A stretch of 35,764 bases of DNA from an uncultured Flavobacteriales bacterium (GCA_943787435.1 CALSMK010000025.1:1-35764), one strand, 5' to 3'; positions 17,558 to 28,178 are shown, numbered from the stretch's first letter. The notes: generated from the sequence alone by a model not told the origin. A program made the numbers and translations.

Positions 17558-18453
17558 GCGACTCACCCCAGAAGGTGGCGGTCATTGGTGCGGGCACCAT
17601 GGGCAACGGGATCGCCCATGTTTTCGCCCAATCGGGCCACAATGTCACATTGGTGGATGTGAATTCCGCAGCTTTAGAGCGCGCCAAATCCACCATTGAA
17701 CGCAACCTCGAAAGGTTGGTCACCAAAGAAAGAATCACAGCCCAAGACAAGGAAAGCGCTTTGGCGCGGTTGAAGACCTCGACGGAAATGCGGGGCGCGG
17801 TTTCCGATGCCGACTTGGTGGTGGAAGCCGCCACGGAGCGCTTGGACTTGAAGCTCCAGATTTTTGAGCAGTTGGATGCTGCGGCGCCTTCGCATGCCAT
17901 TTTGGCGACCAACACTTCGAGCATCTCCATCACCAAAATCGCAGCGGCCACACAGCGGCCGGACCAGGTAATTGGCATGCACTTCATGAACCCTGTGCCC
18001 ATCATGAAGTTGGTGGAAGTGATTCGAGGTTATGACACCAGTGACGCCACCACAGAAAAGGTGGTGACCTTGTCCAAGCAGTTGAGGAAAACCCCTGTGG
18101 AAGTCAATGACTACCCTGGGTTTGTAGCCAACCGCATTTTGATGCCCATGATCAATGAGGCCATCTGCAGCCTTCATGAGGGTGTGGCCGGCGTGGCGGA
18201 AATCGATGAGGTGATGAAGTTGGGCATGGCCCATCCCATGGGCCCATTGCATTTGGCCGACTTCATTGGTTTGGATGTCTGTTTGAGCATTTTGAAGGTG
18301 CTTCAAGACGGATTTGGCCAGCCGAAATACGCCCCTTGTCCTTTGCTCGTGAACATGGTCACCGCTGGAAAGTTGGGGGTCAAATCTGGCGAAGGCTTTT
18401 ACACCCACGAGAAGGGAAGCAAAGAACTGCGCGTTTCGCCTGCTTTTGCTTGA
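17554..18453 (+). CDS. hbd: 3-hydroxybutyryl-CoA (3-hydroxyacyl-CoA) dehydrogenase
   Basis: This 299-residue protein oxidises 3-hydroxyacyl-CoA with NAD or NADP, or reduces the ketoacyl form. The Rossmann motif is at residues 11-16 (IGAGTMGNGIAHVFAQSGH, then VTLVDVN). VVEAATERLDLK, ATNTSSISITKIAA and GMHFMNPVPIMKLVEVI carry the catalytic Ser, His and Glu region. The C-terminal domain shows NDYPGFVANRILMPMINEA and HLADFIGLDVCLSILKVL. The length fits stand-alone Hbd rather than the fused FadB form. It lies in a plus-strand run with DUF5606 (4-base overlap) and holA (4-base gap). Confidence 0.96.
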   Translation: MSDSPQKVAVIGAGTMGNGIAHVFAQSGHNVTLVDVNSAALERAKSTIERNLERLVTKERITAQDKESALARLKTSTEMRGAVSDADLVVEAATERLDLKLQIFEQLDAAAPSHAILATNTSSISITKIAAATQRPDQVIGMHFMNPVPIMKLVEVIRGYDTSDATTEKVVTLSKQLRKTPVEVNDYPGFVANRILMPMINEAICSLHEGVAGVAEIDEVMKLGMAHPMGPLHLADFIGLDVCLSILKVLQDGFGQPKYAPCPLLVNMVTAGKLGVKSGEGFYTHEKGSKELRVSPAFA

Positions 18454-18457
18454 TTGA

Positions 18458-19477
18458 ATGAAGGGGCTCAAAGAACTTCTGGGCGCGATTGAGTCGCGCC
18501 AATTTGCACCCTTGTACCTCTTGGGTGGAGAGGAGCCCCATTATTTGGACCAGCTGTCGGACGCCATTGAGTCTTCGGCCATGGAAGAGCATGAGCGGGA
18601 CTTCAACCAAACCGTCCTCTATGGAAGAGATTCAGATTTGGACCAGATTTTGGCTGCGGCTCGCCAGTTCCCCATGATGGCTGAACGCCGACTGGTGTTG
18701 GTCAAAGAAGCCCAAGAATTGCGCGAGTGGCGCTCGAAAGAGAAGTTGGAGAAGTTGGCGGCCTATGCCGACAATCCTGTGTCCTCTACTGTGTTGGTGT
18801 TGGTGCACAGAAACAAGATGCCAGACAAAAGGCTGTCTGCTGTCAAGCGCATTCAAAAGGCCGGTGTGGTGTTTCAATCGGACCGCATACGGGACTACAA
18901 GTTGCCCGATTGGATCGAGAGGCATGTTGCCGCCAATCAACGCCGCATTTCCCCCAGAACAGCTCAGATTTTGGCTGAGTATTTGGGCAATGACCTCAAA
19001 AAGATCGCGGGTGAAATGGAGAAGCTCTTCATTGCCTTGCCCGAAGGAGGGGAGGTGAGCGATGCGCTGATTGAACAGCACATTGGCATCTCTAAAGAGT
19101 ACAACATTTTCGAACTCACGAACGCTTTGGCCGACAAAGACATTTCGCGTGTGACCCGCATCATACAATACATGCGGGCCAACGAGAAAAACCATCCGGT
19201 GCCCAGGATCTTGCCCACCCTGACCAATTATTTCGCGCGAATTCTCACCTTCCATCACCTGCCCAGCCATGACCCATCTGCGGTGGCTTCGGCTTTGAGG
19301 GTTCATCCGTTTGCTGCCAAAGAATACGCTCGGGCTGCACGCAACTACCCAGCAAAAAAGGTGTCTCGCATTTTTGGCTACCTCAGAGAATGCGATGCGC
19401 GCTCCAAGGGGATCAACAATGCCACGGTGGCCCCCTATGATTTGTTGGAAGAAGCGTTGTTCAAGACCCTGCATTGA
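18458..19477 (+). CDS. holA: DNA polymerase III subunit delta
   Basis: This 339-residue protein matches the delta subunit that opens the beta sliding clamp within the clamp loader. It starts MKGLKELLGAIESRQFAPLY and shows the nucleotide-fold remnant LYLLGGEEPHYLDQL (near 19). The clamp-contact region follows (ARQFPMMAERRLVLVKEAQ), then the lid domain (LPDWIERHV, AEYLGNDLKKIAGEMEKL) and the collar domain ending in NNATVAPYDLLEEALFKTL. The frame is intact and of standard length. It is 4 bases after hbd and 41 before hemE. Confidence 0.95.
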   Translation: MKGLKELLGAIESRQFAPLYLLGGEEPHYLDQLSDAIESSAMEEHERDFNQTVLYGRDSDLDQILAAARQFPMMAERRLVLVKEAQELREWRSKEKLEKLAAYADNPVSSTVLVLVHRNKMPDKRLSAVKRIQKAGVVFQSDRIRDYKLPDWIERHVAANQRRISPRTAQILAEYLGNDLKKIAGEMEKLFIALPEGGEVSDALIEQHIGISKEYNIFELTNALADKDISRVTRIIQYMRANEKNHPVPRILPTLTNYFARILTFHHLPSHDPSAVASALRVHPFAAKEYARAARNYPAKKVSRIFGYLRECDARSKGINNATVAPYDLLEEALFKTLH

Positions 19478-19518
19478 GGTTTTGCAAACCCAATGCCTGT
19501 CCAATTGTTTGATCCAAG

Positions 19519-20559
19519 ATGAGCCTTCAGAACGACCTCCTTTTACGTGCACTTGCTGGAGAGAGCACGCCCCGTCCACCGGTTTGGTTGATGCGCCAAG
19601 CCGGACGGATTCTGCCTGAATACCGGGCCATTCGCAGCCGGCTGTCGGGATTTAAGGAGTTGGTGGAAACCCCAGAACTGGCTTGCGAAGTCACCATTCA
19701 ACCCGTTGACCTGCTCGGGGTCGATGCAGCCATTTTGTTCAGCGACATCTTGGTGGTTCCCGAGGCCATGGGTCTGCCTTATGAATTGGTCGAAAAAGTG
19801 GGCCCTCGGTTTCCAGAGACCATAGGTTCAGCATCAGACCTCAAAAGATTGCATGCAGTGGAGCCCGAGGAACACTTGGGCTATGTGATGGAAGCCATGC
19901 GCATGACCCGGAAAGAGCTGAATGGTCGGGTCCCTCTGATTGGTTTTGCCGGCGCACCATGGACCATTTTCTGTTACATGGTTGAGGGTGGGGGCAGCAA
20001 GGAGTGGAGCCGCGCCCGGAGAATGCTCAGGAGTGAACCCGCCTTGGCAGAGGATTTGCTGGATCGAATCACAGAGGCCACCATTTTGTACCTGAATGCT
20101 CAGGTGGACGCGGGAGCGCAAGCTTTGCAGCTCTTCGACAGTTGGGCAGGCGCCATGGACTCGGACTTGTTTGAGCGATACAGCATGCCCAGGTTGAAGC
20201 GAATTTGCGACGAAGTGAAAGGGGCACCGCTCATCGTATTCGCCAAAGGGGCAGGCTGGCAGATGGACAGGTTGTCTGAATTGTCGTGTCCGGCCTTGGG
20301 CGTGGATTGGCACATGCCCATAGCTGAGGCGCGTCGCAGGGCTCCGGAACATGTGCTTCAGGGCAACTTGGACCCCTCCGTTCTTTATGGGACAGAAGCC
20401 GAAGTGAGGGCAGCAACACAACGAATGTTGTCGCATTTTGGAAGGGGCAGGTACGTGGCTAACTTGGGCCATGGTGTGTACCCCGACATTCACCCCGACC
20501 GGGTGAGGGCATTCATCGACGAAGTCAAGCAAAGTGCCCACATTGGGAACGTCAATTGA
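19519..20559 (+). CDS. hemE: Uroporphyrinogen decarboxylase
   Basis: This 346-residue cytoplasmic enzyme removes four acetate carboxyls from uroporphyrinogen III to form coproporphyrinogen III in heme synthesis. Signatures are PPVWLMRQAGRILPEYR (near 20), the catalytic Asp region LFSDILVVPEAMGL, GFAGAPWTIFCYMVEGGGS, LFDSWAGAM, and NLGHGVYPDIHPDRVRAFI near the end with the conserved His. Length and motifs are complete. The stop lies 11 bases before the start of the first OmpA-type gene. No other heme gene is in the window. Confidence 0.97.
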   Translation: MSLQNDLLLRALAGESTPRPPVWLMRQAGRILPEYRAIRSRLSGFKELVETPELACEVTIQPVDLLGVDAAILFSDILVVPEAMGLPYELVEKVGPRFPETIGSASDLKRLHAVEPEEHLGYVMEAMRMTRKELNGRVPLIGFAGAPWTIFCYMVEGGGSKEWSRARRMLRSEPALAEDLLDRITEATILYLNAQVDAGAQALQLFDSWAGAMDSDLFERYSMPRLKRICDEVKGAPLIVFAKGAGWQMDRLSELSCPALGVDWHMPIAEARRRAPEHVLQGNLDPSVLYGTEAEVRAATQRMLSHFGRGRYVANLGHGVYPDIHPDRVRAFIDEVKQSAHIGNVN

Positions 20560-20570
20560 GAAAGAAAACC

Positions 20571-21734
20571 ATGCGGAATTTGATCACCATTAGTGCGTTA
20601 GGCGCACTCCTTCTTCCATTTGTTCCTGCTGAATTGCATGCACAGGATGAGAACCTTGTGCCCAATGGGAGTTTTGAGAACGGCGACATCAAGCGCCTCA
20701 AAAACTATGGCCAACTGGAGGAGATTACCTCAGATTGGTTTGCCTACACGGATGCCCCTCTGGACTTGTTTAGCACCGATGTGAAGAGCGAAAAGGTGAT
20801 GGTCCCTGGCAATGCATACGGGTATGAAGATCCGTCAGATGGAAACCGCTATGCCGGTTTTAGGGCGCACACCAAAAGCCCCAAACTCGCCCGAACCTAT
20901 TTCCAAGTCAGGTTGGCTGAAAACTTGGCCAAGAATCAGATGTACTGCGTGAGTTTTGACATCTCGCTCAGCGATTTGTCCAAGTATGCCGTCAATGGGA
21001 TCGGGGCTTATTTCTCGGATCGGAAAGAAACCCAGCCCAATTTGGGCATTGTGGCCAGAGATCCTCAGGTGAAGCACAAAACCGACAAGGTGATGCAGCT
21101 CAATGAAGGCTGGGAAACCCTTTGTGGAACCGTCTTGGGCACGGGCACAGAAGAATACATGACCATTGGAGGATTCAATGGAACCAAAGACTTGGAGGAA
21201 GAGAAAGTCAAGAAGCCGAAAAGTGTAATGGGCGTTCAGCAGCTCCAGGCCTACTACTACCTCGACAATGTGAGTGTGGTACCGGTTGACGCCAAGAGTC
21301 AATGCAGTTGTTCTAAGTCGTCCAAGCACAGCACCGGATTTGGTGTATGGAGGTCCATCTTTGCCCAGTGACATGTCCGATTCGGATGTTTTGGGTCGCT
21401 CGGCGGTCTACTACGCTTTTGTGAAACGCGTCTTTACGGAGGATGGCAAAGGGACTTTGAATCGATTGGCTTCCATTTTGAAGGCCCATTCCAATTGGAC
21501 AGTGGATGTGATTGGACACTGTGACAACGATGAGGTCGCTGAAGGAAAGATCAACCCTCGGTTTGCCGAACAGGAAGGAAACGGGCTGAGCAAGTCAAAA
21601 GATACTTGGTTTCTCAAGGGGTGTCAGAGGGGCAATTGAATGTCGTGGGCAGCGAGAATTCGGACCCAGCTTCAACCAAAGACTCCGAACTCGCCCGGGC
21701 GAAAAACCGCCGTGTGACTTTCCGCATCAAGTAA
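20571..21734 (+). pseudogene. OmpA-family exported protein, copy 1 (two apparent frameshifts)
   Basis: From ATG 20571 a signal peptide (MRNLITISALGALLLPFVPA) leads into a beta-rich binding domain (NLVPNGSFENGD ... YYYLDNVSVVPVD) of the type found before OmpA domains in Bacteroidota. The frame stops at 21371. The OmpA-C part follows in another frame (YYAFVKRVFTEDGKGTLNRL, VDVIGHCDNDE) and after about 21580 in a third (RKRAEQVKRYLVSQGVSEGQL ... AKNRRVTFRIK, stop 21732-21734). The joined product would be about 387 residues, with the peptidoglycan-binding domain at the C-terminus. Two single-base indels (about 21320 and 21580) explain the split. An open TTG frame starts at 20556, but the ATG gives the proper signal peptide. 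The paralogue follows directly. Confidence 0.8.
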
Positions 21735-21750
21735 ACAACGTTTGACTTTT

Positions 21751-22906
21751 GTGTTTCCGAAGGTGGTCACGGCCTCTGGGTTGTGGCTGTTGTTCCTTGG
21801 GACAGGATTTTCGCAGACGGTTCTGGACAGAAACTCATTGCTTCCCGACGGAGGCTTTGAGCAGAAGAAGTTCTGTCCAGGAGACTACAACAACCAACGT
21901 CTGAGGACCCTGCACTGAATGGCAGCAGCCGACACAAGGCACGCCTGATCACTTTGTGTCTTGCAGCAGCCGCGCAGGGGTTCCTATAAATCGGTTTGGA
22001 GAGGAGGCAGCTTTAGAAGGCGAGGCCTACGGAGGGCTGGTTTTGTTCAGCCGTTCCAAATGGCGTTACAGGGAATATCTGAGCGCCAAGATGAAGCGCG
22101 AATTGGCGCCCAATGAATGGGTGTGCATTTCAGTTTGGCTATCCGCGGCGGAAACTGCGGGCATTGTGGCCGATGGATTCGGGGTCACTTGTCTCCGAGA
22201 CGCGCCCTCGCGGTGAGCGTGACTTTCTTGCTTGAAGTGACGCCGCAAATGGAGAACCCAGCCGGCCATTTTATAGAGGTAAAAGAAGGCTGGGTCAAGC
22301 TGTCAGATGCGGTTCAGGCCGAGGGGGGAGAGCGTTGGTTGACTTTGGGGAATTTTCGATGCCCAAGGGTGCGACCCGCTTGGCAGCTCTCTGCGGACTG
22401 CACCCAGCGATGCCACGGACTGGGCGTACGTCATACATCGATGGCGTGGAGGTGGTGCCAGTTGACCGACCGGAAGATTGCTCCTGTTTGGTCCGCAAAA
22501 TCGAGGATGAAATGCACCGATCCTCCGGAGCCCCTCACACGGGTCAGGGAATTGGAGAGGGACACCTTGCATTTCGACTTTGATCAGGCATCCTTGCAGG
22601 GGAGAAGATCAGGACAAGCTGGAGCGATGGGGAGGCATGCTGCGCAGAAATCGATTCTTGCGGTTGGAGGTGCATGGCCACACCGATGCCACGGGACCGG
22701 AAGGCTACAATTCAGCCTTGTCCAAAAGGAGAGCAGACACAGTCTTTGAGTACCTCATGGACATTGGGGTGGCCCCAGACCGAATGCGCACAACGGCACA
22801 TGGCAGCCAACAGCCCACGGCCACCAACGCCCATGACTCTGGTCGGGCTAAAAACCGAAGGGTGGAGTTCCGCTTGGTGGAGCAGGCCTTTATTGAAGTG
22901 GATTGA
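21751..22906 (+). pseudogene. OmpA-family exported protein, copy 2 (several apparent frameshifts)
   Basis: A second gene of the same design starts 16 bases after copy 1, at GTG 21751 or TTG 21742. It encodes a hydrophobic leader (VTASGLWLLFLGTGFSQ) and LPDGGFEQKKFCPGDYNNQ. Pieces in other frames then follow: WQQPTQGTPDHFVSCSSR, SRSKWRYREYLSAKMKRELA, VSVTFLLEVTPQMENPAG, SYIDGVEVVPVD, RDTLHFDFDQASLQ, and an intact OmpA-C end from about 22600 (LEVHGHTDATGPEGYNSALS ... GRAKNRRVEFRL). At least five frame changes are needed in 1.15 kb. Order and motifs match a full-length relative of copy 1, so the original gene was complete. Copy 2 could be decayed, but the density of indels points to poor sequence. 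Confidence 0.72.
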
Positions 22907-22937
22907 GCGTCTTGACCCGATGCAGGGTCCTGTAAGC

Positions 22938-24234
22938 TTAGGCGAAGACTCGCTTTGTGGAATGGCCAACAGGTAATCAAGGCCACCACAAAGAACCCGA
23001 TGAGGACCAGAGCGAATTGCGCATGCTGCCGGTGAGGCCTTCGATGTAGCCCCAGCTGAACATGCCGATGACCACCCCGAGTTTCTCGAGGACTTCGTAG
23101 AAAGCTGAAGTACGATGCGTGTCGTCTGTGTCGGGCAGCATCTTGGTATAGGTGGAGCGGTTCACGCTTTGGGTGCCGCCCATCATGAATCCAATCATGC
23201 CCGCGGCGATGAAGAACATGAGTGATGCCGTCGACAAGGACGTAGCAAAAGGCACACGTCCGTCCCAGAGGCCGTGGCTAGCATGAGCACTTGGACTGTT
23301 GCCGATGCGTTGGCTCAGCCGGCTGAACAGAAAGGCGCCGGGGATGGCGACGACCTGCACGAGGATGATGGCGATGATGAGTTGGTCGTCGGCCAGTTTG
23401 ATTTCTTTGATGCCAAAAGAGGACGCCATGAGCATGATGGTTTGAACGGCCATGCTCATCACGAAAAAGCTCAGTAGATAGCGCGTGATGCTGGGTCTTG
23501 CCCTTGAGGTCAAGTGCACACCTTGCGCAATTCACGAAACCCTGCCACAGGAGATTGCCTTCGGGCGGTTCTTGACTTGAACGGCATCGGCGAAAGGTGA
23601 TTTGGGCCCATCCAGCCCACCACATGCCCACGCCGATGAAGGCCCACCGCGTCAAGTGGTCACCAATGCCCATGATCAGCGCCAAGCAGAGCAGCAAGAT
23701 GATGATCGAGCCAGTGAACCCCCACGAATATCCTTTGGCCGACAGCAGGTCTTGGTCTTCGGCGGGTGCGATTTCTGGCAAGGAAAGCGTTGTAGAAACC
23801 CAGGCTTCCCCAAGCGCCGATGTTGGCCATGAACAGAGGCGGTCATGCTCCATTCCAAATGCTTGGGGTCGAACCAAAACAGGCCGATGCACCCGGCGGC
23901 ACCCATGTAGCAGAAGATCTTCAGGAAGAGGAGCTTGCGCCCAAATAGTCCGCCATGCCCGCAAGCAGGGGCGAGGCGATGATGACGATAGAAAAGACGC
24001 TCCAAGGACGTAGCTGTAGAGCTGGGTGTTGATGAACTCCCTTCCAAAGAACATCACCTTGTCGGATCGGTGCCATCGGCGCCCTTCCGTGGTGGTGATG
24101 GCGTTGTAGAAGATGGGGAAGATGGCCGTGGTGATGACCAGGAAGTAGGCAGCATTGGCCCAGTCGTAGAACAGCCATCCTTTTTGGATGGCGCGTTCAG
24201 AGTATTGGTGTGCCTTGCGATTGCAGTGTCCCAT
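22938..24234 (-). pseudogene. UMF1-type MFS transporter (multiple apparent frameshifts)
   Basis: From ATG 24234 the N-terminus reads KGWLFYDWANAAYFLVITT and IFPIFYNAITT, the signature of the UMF1 (Atg22-like) MFS family. Later helices appear in other frames in the right order: SIVIIASPLLAGMADYLG, LLFLKIFCYMGAAGCIGLFWF, GYSWGFTGSIIILLLCLAL, then from about 23510 LLSFFVMSMAVQTIMLMASSF and GTQSVNRSTYTKMLPDTDDTH. The end is uncertain: GFFVVALITCWPF reads on in one frame, and a one-base shift gives a stop at 22938-22940. At least five frame changes are required. Family members are predicted exporters of unknown substrate. The gene starts 31 bases after lhgO and is probably co-transcribed with it. 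Confidence 0.75.
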
Positions 24235-24265
24235 TTGGGCAATATACGCGGCCACAAGTCGGCCT

Positions 24266-25489
24266 CTAGGCCAGAAGCCCTTGGCTGTCCACTTCGTTGG
24301 CAATGTGGTCGCCAATGGCCAATGAGGCCGTCGCGGCTGGGAGAAGGGGCATTCAACACGTGAACGCTTCGTCCTTGGGAGATGATTCGGAAATCGTCTT
24401 TGGTGTCGCCGTCGGGCCTCAAAAGCAACGCGCGAACCCCGCTCCGGCCCGGGCGCAGGTCGTCCATTTCCAAGGAGGGCACGAGCCGCTGCAAGGTCTT
24501 GAGGAAGAGCTTTTTGGAAAATGCCCGGCGGTATTCGTTGATGCCAAAGGACATGTTCTTGAAGAACAGGCGCCAGGTGCCGCCATATCCCAAGGCTTCA
24601 GCGGTGTCTTTGAGGCTAAAGTCCGTCTTGCCGTAGCCTTCGCGCTTGAAGGTGAACACGGCGTTGGGGCCGCATTCAATGTCGCCATTGGTCATGCGGG
24701 TGAAGTGCACCCCAAGGAAGGGGAACTGCGGATTGGGGACGGGGTAGATGAGGTTGCGGACCTTGTGTTTGGCGTGGTCCTCCAGCTCGTAGTAGTCCCC
24801 GCGGAAAGCCCACCACGCGCTCCGGCAGGGCCACCCCATCCTTGCGCGCAAGGCGGTCGGCTTGCAAGCCCGCGCACACCACCAGTCCCCGTGCGTGAAA
24901 GTCGCCTTGGGCGTGTGAACGGTCACGCCTGGTGTCTCTGGGTGAAGTCGGTGGCCTCTACCGCGGTGAAGACGCGGCTTTCCGGCTGGATGCCCATGGC
25001 CACTTCCGCCATTTTGGCGGTGGCGGCTCGGAAGTCGATGATGCCCGTGCAGGGCACCCACAATCCCGCCACGGCCTTGACATGGGGCTCGATGTCTCGG
25101 ACGGCTTGGCCTTCGAGGCGCTCCAAGGCCCTCGATCTTGTTTTGAATGCCCAGCCCGTGGATCTTCTCGAGCATGGGGAGCTCGTCTTCTGTGGCCGCG
25201 GCCACGACCTTTCCGCAGACATCGTGCTCCACACCGTACTCCTTGGCAAAAGCCACCAACTCATGGCGCCCCTTCACGCAATTGGTGGCCTTGAGGCTGC
25301 CCGGCGGGTAGTACAGTCCGCTGTGGATGACGCCACTGTTGTGGCCGGTCTGGTGGTCGCTCAGGATGTCCTCTTTTTCCAGCAGGGCAATGCGGGCCTC
25401 GGGATGGCGGCGCTGCAGCTTGTAGAAGCGCGCGGCACCGACGATGCCGCCGCCCACGACGATGAGGTCAAATGTCGGGCTGGGTTCAT
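24266..25489 (-). pseudogene. lhgO: L-2-hydroxyglutarate oxidase LhgO (several apparent frameshifts)
   Basis: FAD-dependent LhgO oxidises L-2-hydroxyglutarate to 2-oxoglutarate. The FAD fold FDLIVVGGGIVGAA lies one base out of frame from ATG 25489. It is followed in one frame by TGHNSGVIHSGLYYPPGS, a strong family motif. Frame changes near 25130, 24930, 24870 and 24800 bring in DIEPHVKAVAGLWVPCTGII, VVCAGLQADRLARKDGV and RGDYYELEDHAKHKVRNLIY. The remainder runs through FLGVHFTRMTNGDIECGPN to HVLNAPSPS. A last shift gives ATASLAIGDHIANEVDSQG and stop 24266-24268. Reassembled, the length (about 405 residues) fits the family. The start overlaps the end of the upstream CHU_C frame as ATGA, yet a -7 box lies 22 bases upstream. 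Confidence 0.8.
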
Positions 25490-28165
25490 GCCGGGTCAGT
25501 TGTCGCGGCGGCGAAGATAACGTGGCCCGTGTGCCGGGCGTTCAAGGGAGGTGCAGTGCTCAGCGACAGGATGTGAATGGACCGCTGGCGCTCTTCGATG
25601 CGGGGGATTGCCAGTGTCGCTGATATTTCCAAATCAGGCGGTACCCGTAGATGCCGTCGGGAACGAAGTGAAGGCCATCCATCCAAGGGATTCTGGCCTT
25701 CGCCCATCCACGTACGCTCGGGGTCGTCGGTGGCCCAGACCAGTTCGCCCCAGCGGTCAAAGACCTGAAGAGTGAATTCGTCGAGTTCCGGGCAGTTGGT
25801 TTCGACTTTGAATCCATCGTTGATGCCGTCGTTGTCGGGCGTGAATGCCGTGGGCACCCACATGTCACACCCACAGTACTCTTGGGTGACCTCCACCACA
25901 GCGACGTCGTGCCAGCAGGCGTTTTCCGCTTCAACAGGTACAGTGCCCGCGCCCACCGTAGGGTTGAGTCCCTCACTTCGGGGTCGTCCAGAAGAGGGTG
26001 TAGGGCAGTTCGTTCGAGGTCCGTGCCTTCGACCGCCTCTGAGCTCGGCCAGGACCTCGGTGGTTTCATCCCAGCAAACGACCCCTGAGAGGGGAAGGCG
26101 GTCACCTCCAATGTGGGCCAGACATCTACGGCGACGGAAGTCGAATCTGCGCAGCCTGTCATGCTGTCGAAGACGCGCACCACATAGTCGCCCTCATCGA
26201 TCCATTGTGGCCCTCCAGTGGTGACGTTGTCGTTCACAGACCAAACCCACCACCCAACAGGGCTCTGGGGTTGAACAGGCCAAGTCCATTCCACTGCAGG
26301 ATCCAGGACGCATCGAATGACGGTGTCCGGCAGCGGTCCGATTTCGGGGACCGGCCACCATTGAATTTGGGTTTGCTCCGTTTGGAGGCAATTCCCAATG
26401 CCCACTGTGACTTCGAAGGGCCCTGTGCCATCGTCTGCACTCAGCAACAAGGTGTTGCCCTCTGTCCCCGTTGACCAAACGGCAGTTTCATGGTTTCCTG
26501 AGACCTCCAATTCCACCATGGCATCGGAGCATGCCCCTGTGGGTGCTGAGAGGCTGAAAGCAATTGGAGGGCTGTTGATTCAAGAACAAGGTGGAGCTTG
26601 AAGTGCAGCCATTGGCGCCCGTCAAATTTGCCGTGTAAGCTCCGGGCCCGGCTTGATTCGGCGCTGCGGTGCCATCGGGAAGCGTCCAGGAGGAGAGGGC
26701 CGATCCGGGGTTGGGGACAGCCGTCACCAGGCCGGTTTGGTCCCAAACACAACTCCTCGGGAATGGCGCTGAGTTGTGCGGTGGGCAGAGGCAAAACATC
26801 AATGTTCAAGAGGATGGGGGAGCCGGGGCATCCGCTGACTTCCGCAATCACCTCCGCATCCACAACCTGGGTGATGTCCAATGTGTTTCCCGGTTGGCCA
26901 TTGCCATTGACGTACCACTGAATGGTGGCGGGGATGTCGGTGTTGGCCACCACCGTGACGGTTTCCCCTTCGCAAAATGAAACGGCTGGCCCTGGGTCCA
27001 CAGAAAGTTCAGGGGAATTTTGATTAAAGACCTCCACAGACAGGGTTTCAGAGCAGGTCTCCAAGGTGCCAGTGACGTCGTAGGTGCCCGCTGTCGAAAC
27101 GGTCAACGAGGGTTGCCCTGTGTTGTTCCAGTCGAGTGTGGCACCGGAATTGGCAGTGGCCGAAAGGACGGTGGGGGTGTTGTCACAAATGGTGACCTCT
27201 GCCGAAGTCAAGGTCAGTCCAGGGTTGGGCAATGCCTCCACGGTGATGCTTTCGGATTGAGGGCAATTGGTGTTGGTGGTTTCAATGACGTAAGTCCCCA
27301 CTCCGGCATTGATGGTGCTTGAGTTCAGGGAGGCCCAAGTCACGGTTTGTCCGGTTGCAGAGGCCACGATGGTGCCTGTTTCTCCCGGGCAAAGGGCGTA
27401 GGGGGGTTGGGGTGCCAACAGCAGGCCTGGGATGCCAGAAGGGTTGCTGAATTCCACCAAGCAAAACGACTGGCTGTTGCTGGCGCCGCCCGTGCTACCG
27501 GTGAAACCCCAGTAGACTTCACTATCGCCGGCAAAGACATCGTTGACCAAGTCCACATTGGCATTGATGCGTTCCACGCCGTCGAAAGTCACCAGGAACA
27601 CTTGGGTGACCGGATCCCACTCCATGTGCACGTCATGGTCGATGCCGTCTTCAATGTTGGCGTTTGTTGAGCTGGCTTGGATGGTGTTGGGGGGGCAACC
27701 ATCGAGGCAATCGGGGCTGTTGTGGTTGTGGGTTCCGTCCCGTTGCAAGGCCACGTGGTCATAAATGGGGTCTCCCACATTTCCATTGGCCCAAGTGTCA
27801 AACTCCACAATCAACGAGGGATTGAATTGTGGGTCAGTGAAGCCAAGGGCTGGGGTGAAGTTGCCGTACCCCATGTTTCCTCCATTCCCAGAGGTGATGG
27901 TGTTGGGGCCATTTTGTTGAAGCATCCAAGCAATGCCATCGGCACCGCCATCGTTCGAGCCCAAGTTCACGGTCAGGTCCAGTGAAAATGGAAAAGCAAC
28001 GTCAATGGTGCAGTCGCTCCAGGCCGCTCCGCGTTGGCCTGTATTGTTGGGCGTCAATTGAACGCAGTCTGCTCCCAAAAGCACAGCGTCTTCCACCACG
28101 GTGAATTGAGCCATGGCAGGTTGAGCCATGAAGAGCCCCAGCAGGAGTGACAGAAAAAAGCGCAC
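25486..28165 (-). pseudogene. Lectin-domain surface protein with CHU_C C-terminus (several apparent frameshifts)
   Basis: GTG 28165 opens a clear signal peptide (VRFFLSLLLGLFMAQPAMAQ). Residues about 25-235 form an L-type (legume-like) lectin domain with DGIAWMLQQNGPNT and SLIVEFDTWANG. Ig-like segments rich in PNPGLTLTS-type linkers follow. The frame shifts at about 26740, 26590, 26090 and 25710, but the product can be traced to a CHU_C domain: MWVPTAFTPDNDGINDGF, LQVFDRWGELVWATDD and VPDGIYGYRLIWKYQ. CHU_C ends mark T9SS cargo anchored at or released from the cell surface. Its stop is either at 25558 or, after one more shift, at 25486 overlapping lhgO. A longer GTG start at 28189 lies inside a terminator and was not used. 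Carbohydrate binding is inferred. Confidence 0.78.
25512..25519 (-). promoter_or_regulatory. Possible -7 box upstream of lhgO
   Basis: The minus strand reads TATCTTCG, one mismatch from TAnnTTTG, ending 22 bases before the lhgO ATG; this spacing is nearly that seen at secDF. It lies inside the 3' end of the upstream gene if that gene reads to 25486. No clear -33 element was found. Confidence 0.35.
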
Positions 28166-28178
28166 GCCGCAAAATAAG

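Noticed and set aside
22909-22937. Bidirectional terminator between OmpA copy 2 and UMF1
   Set aside because: GACCC/GGGTC forms a short stem but has no T-run in either direction; support is too weak to list.
23274-25520. Long plus-strand frames (up to 407 codons) opposite UMF1 and lhgO
   Set aside because: They are antisense shadows produced by GC-rich coding sequence; the minus strand carries the lhgO and UMF1 motifs.
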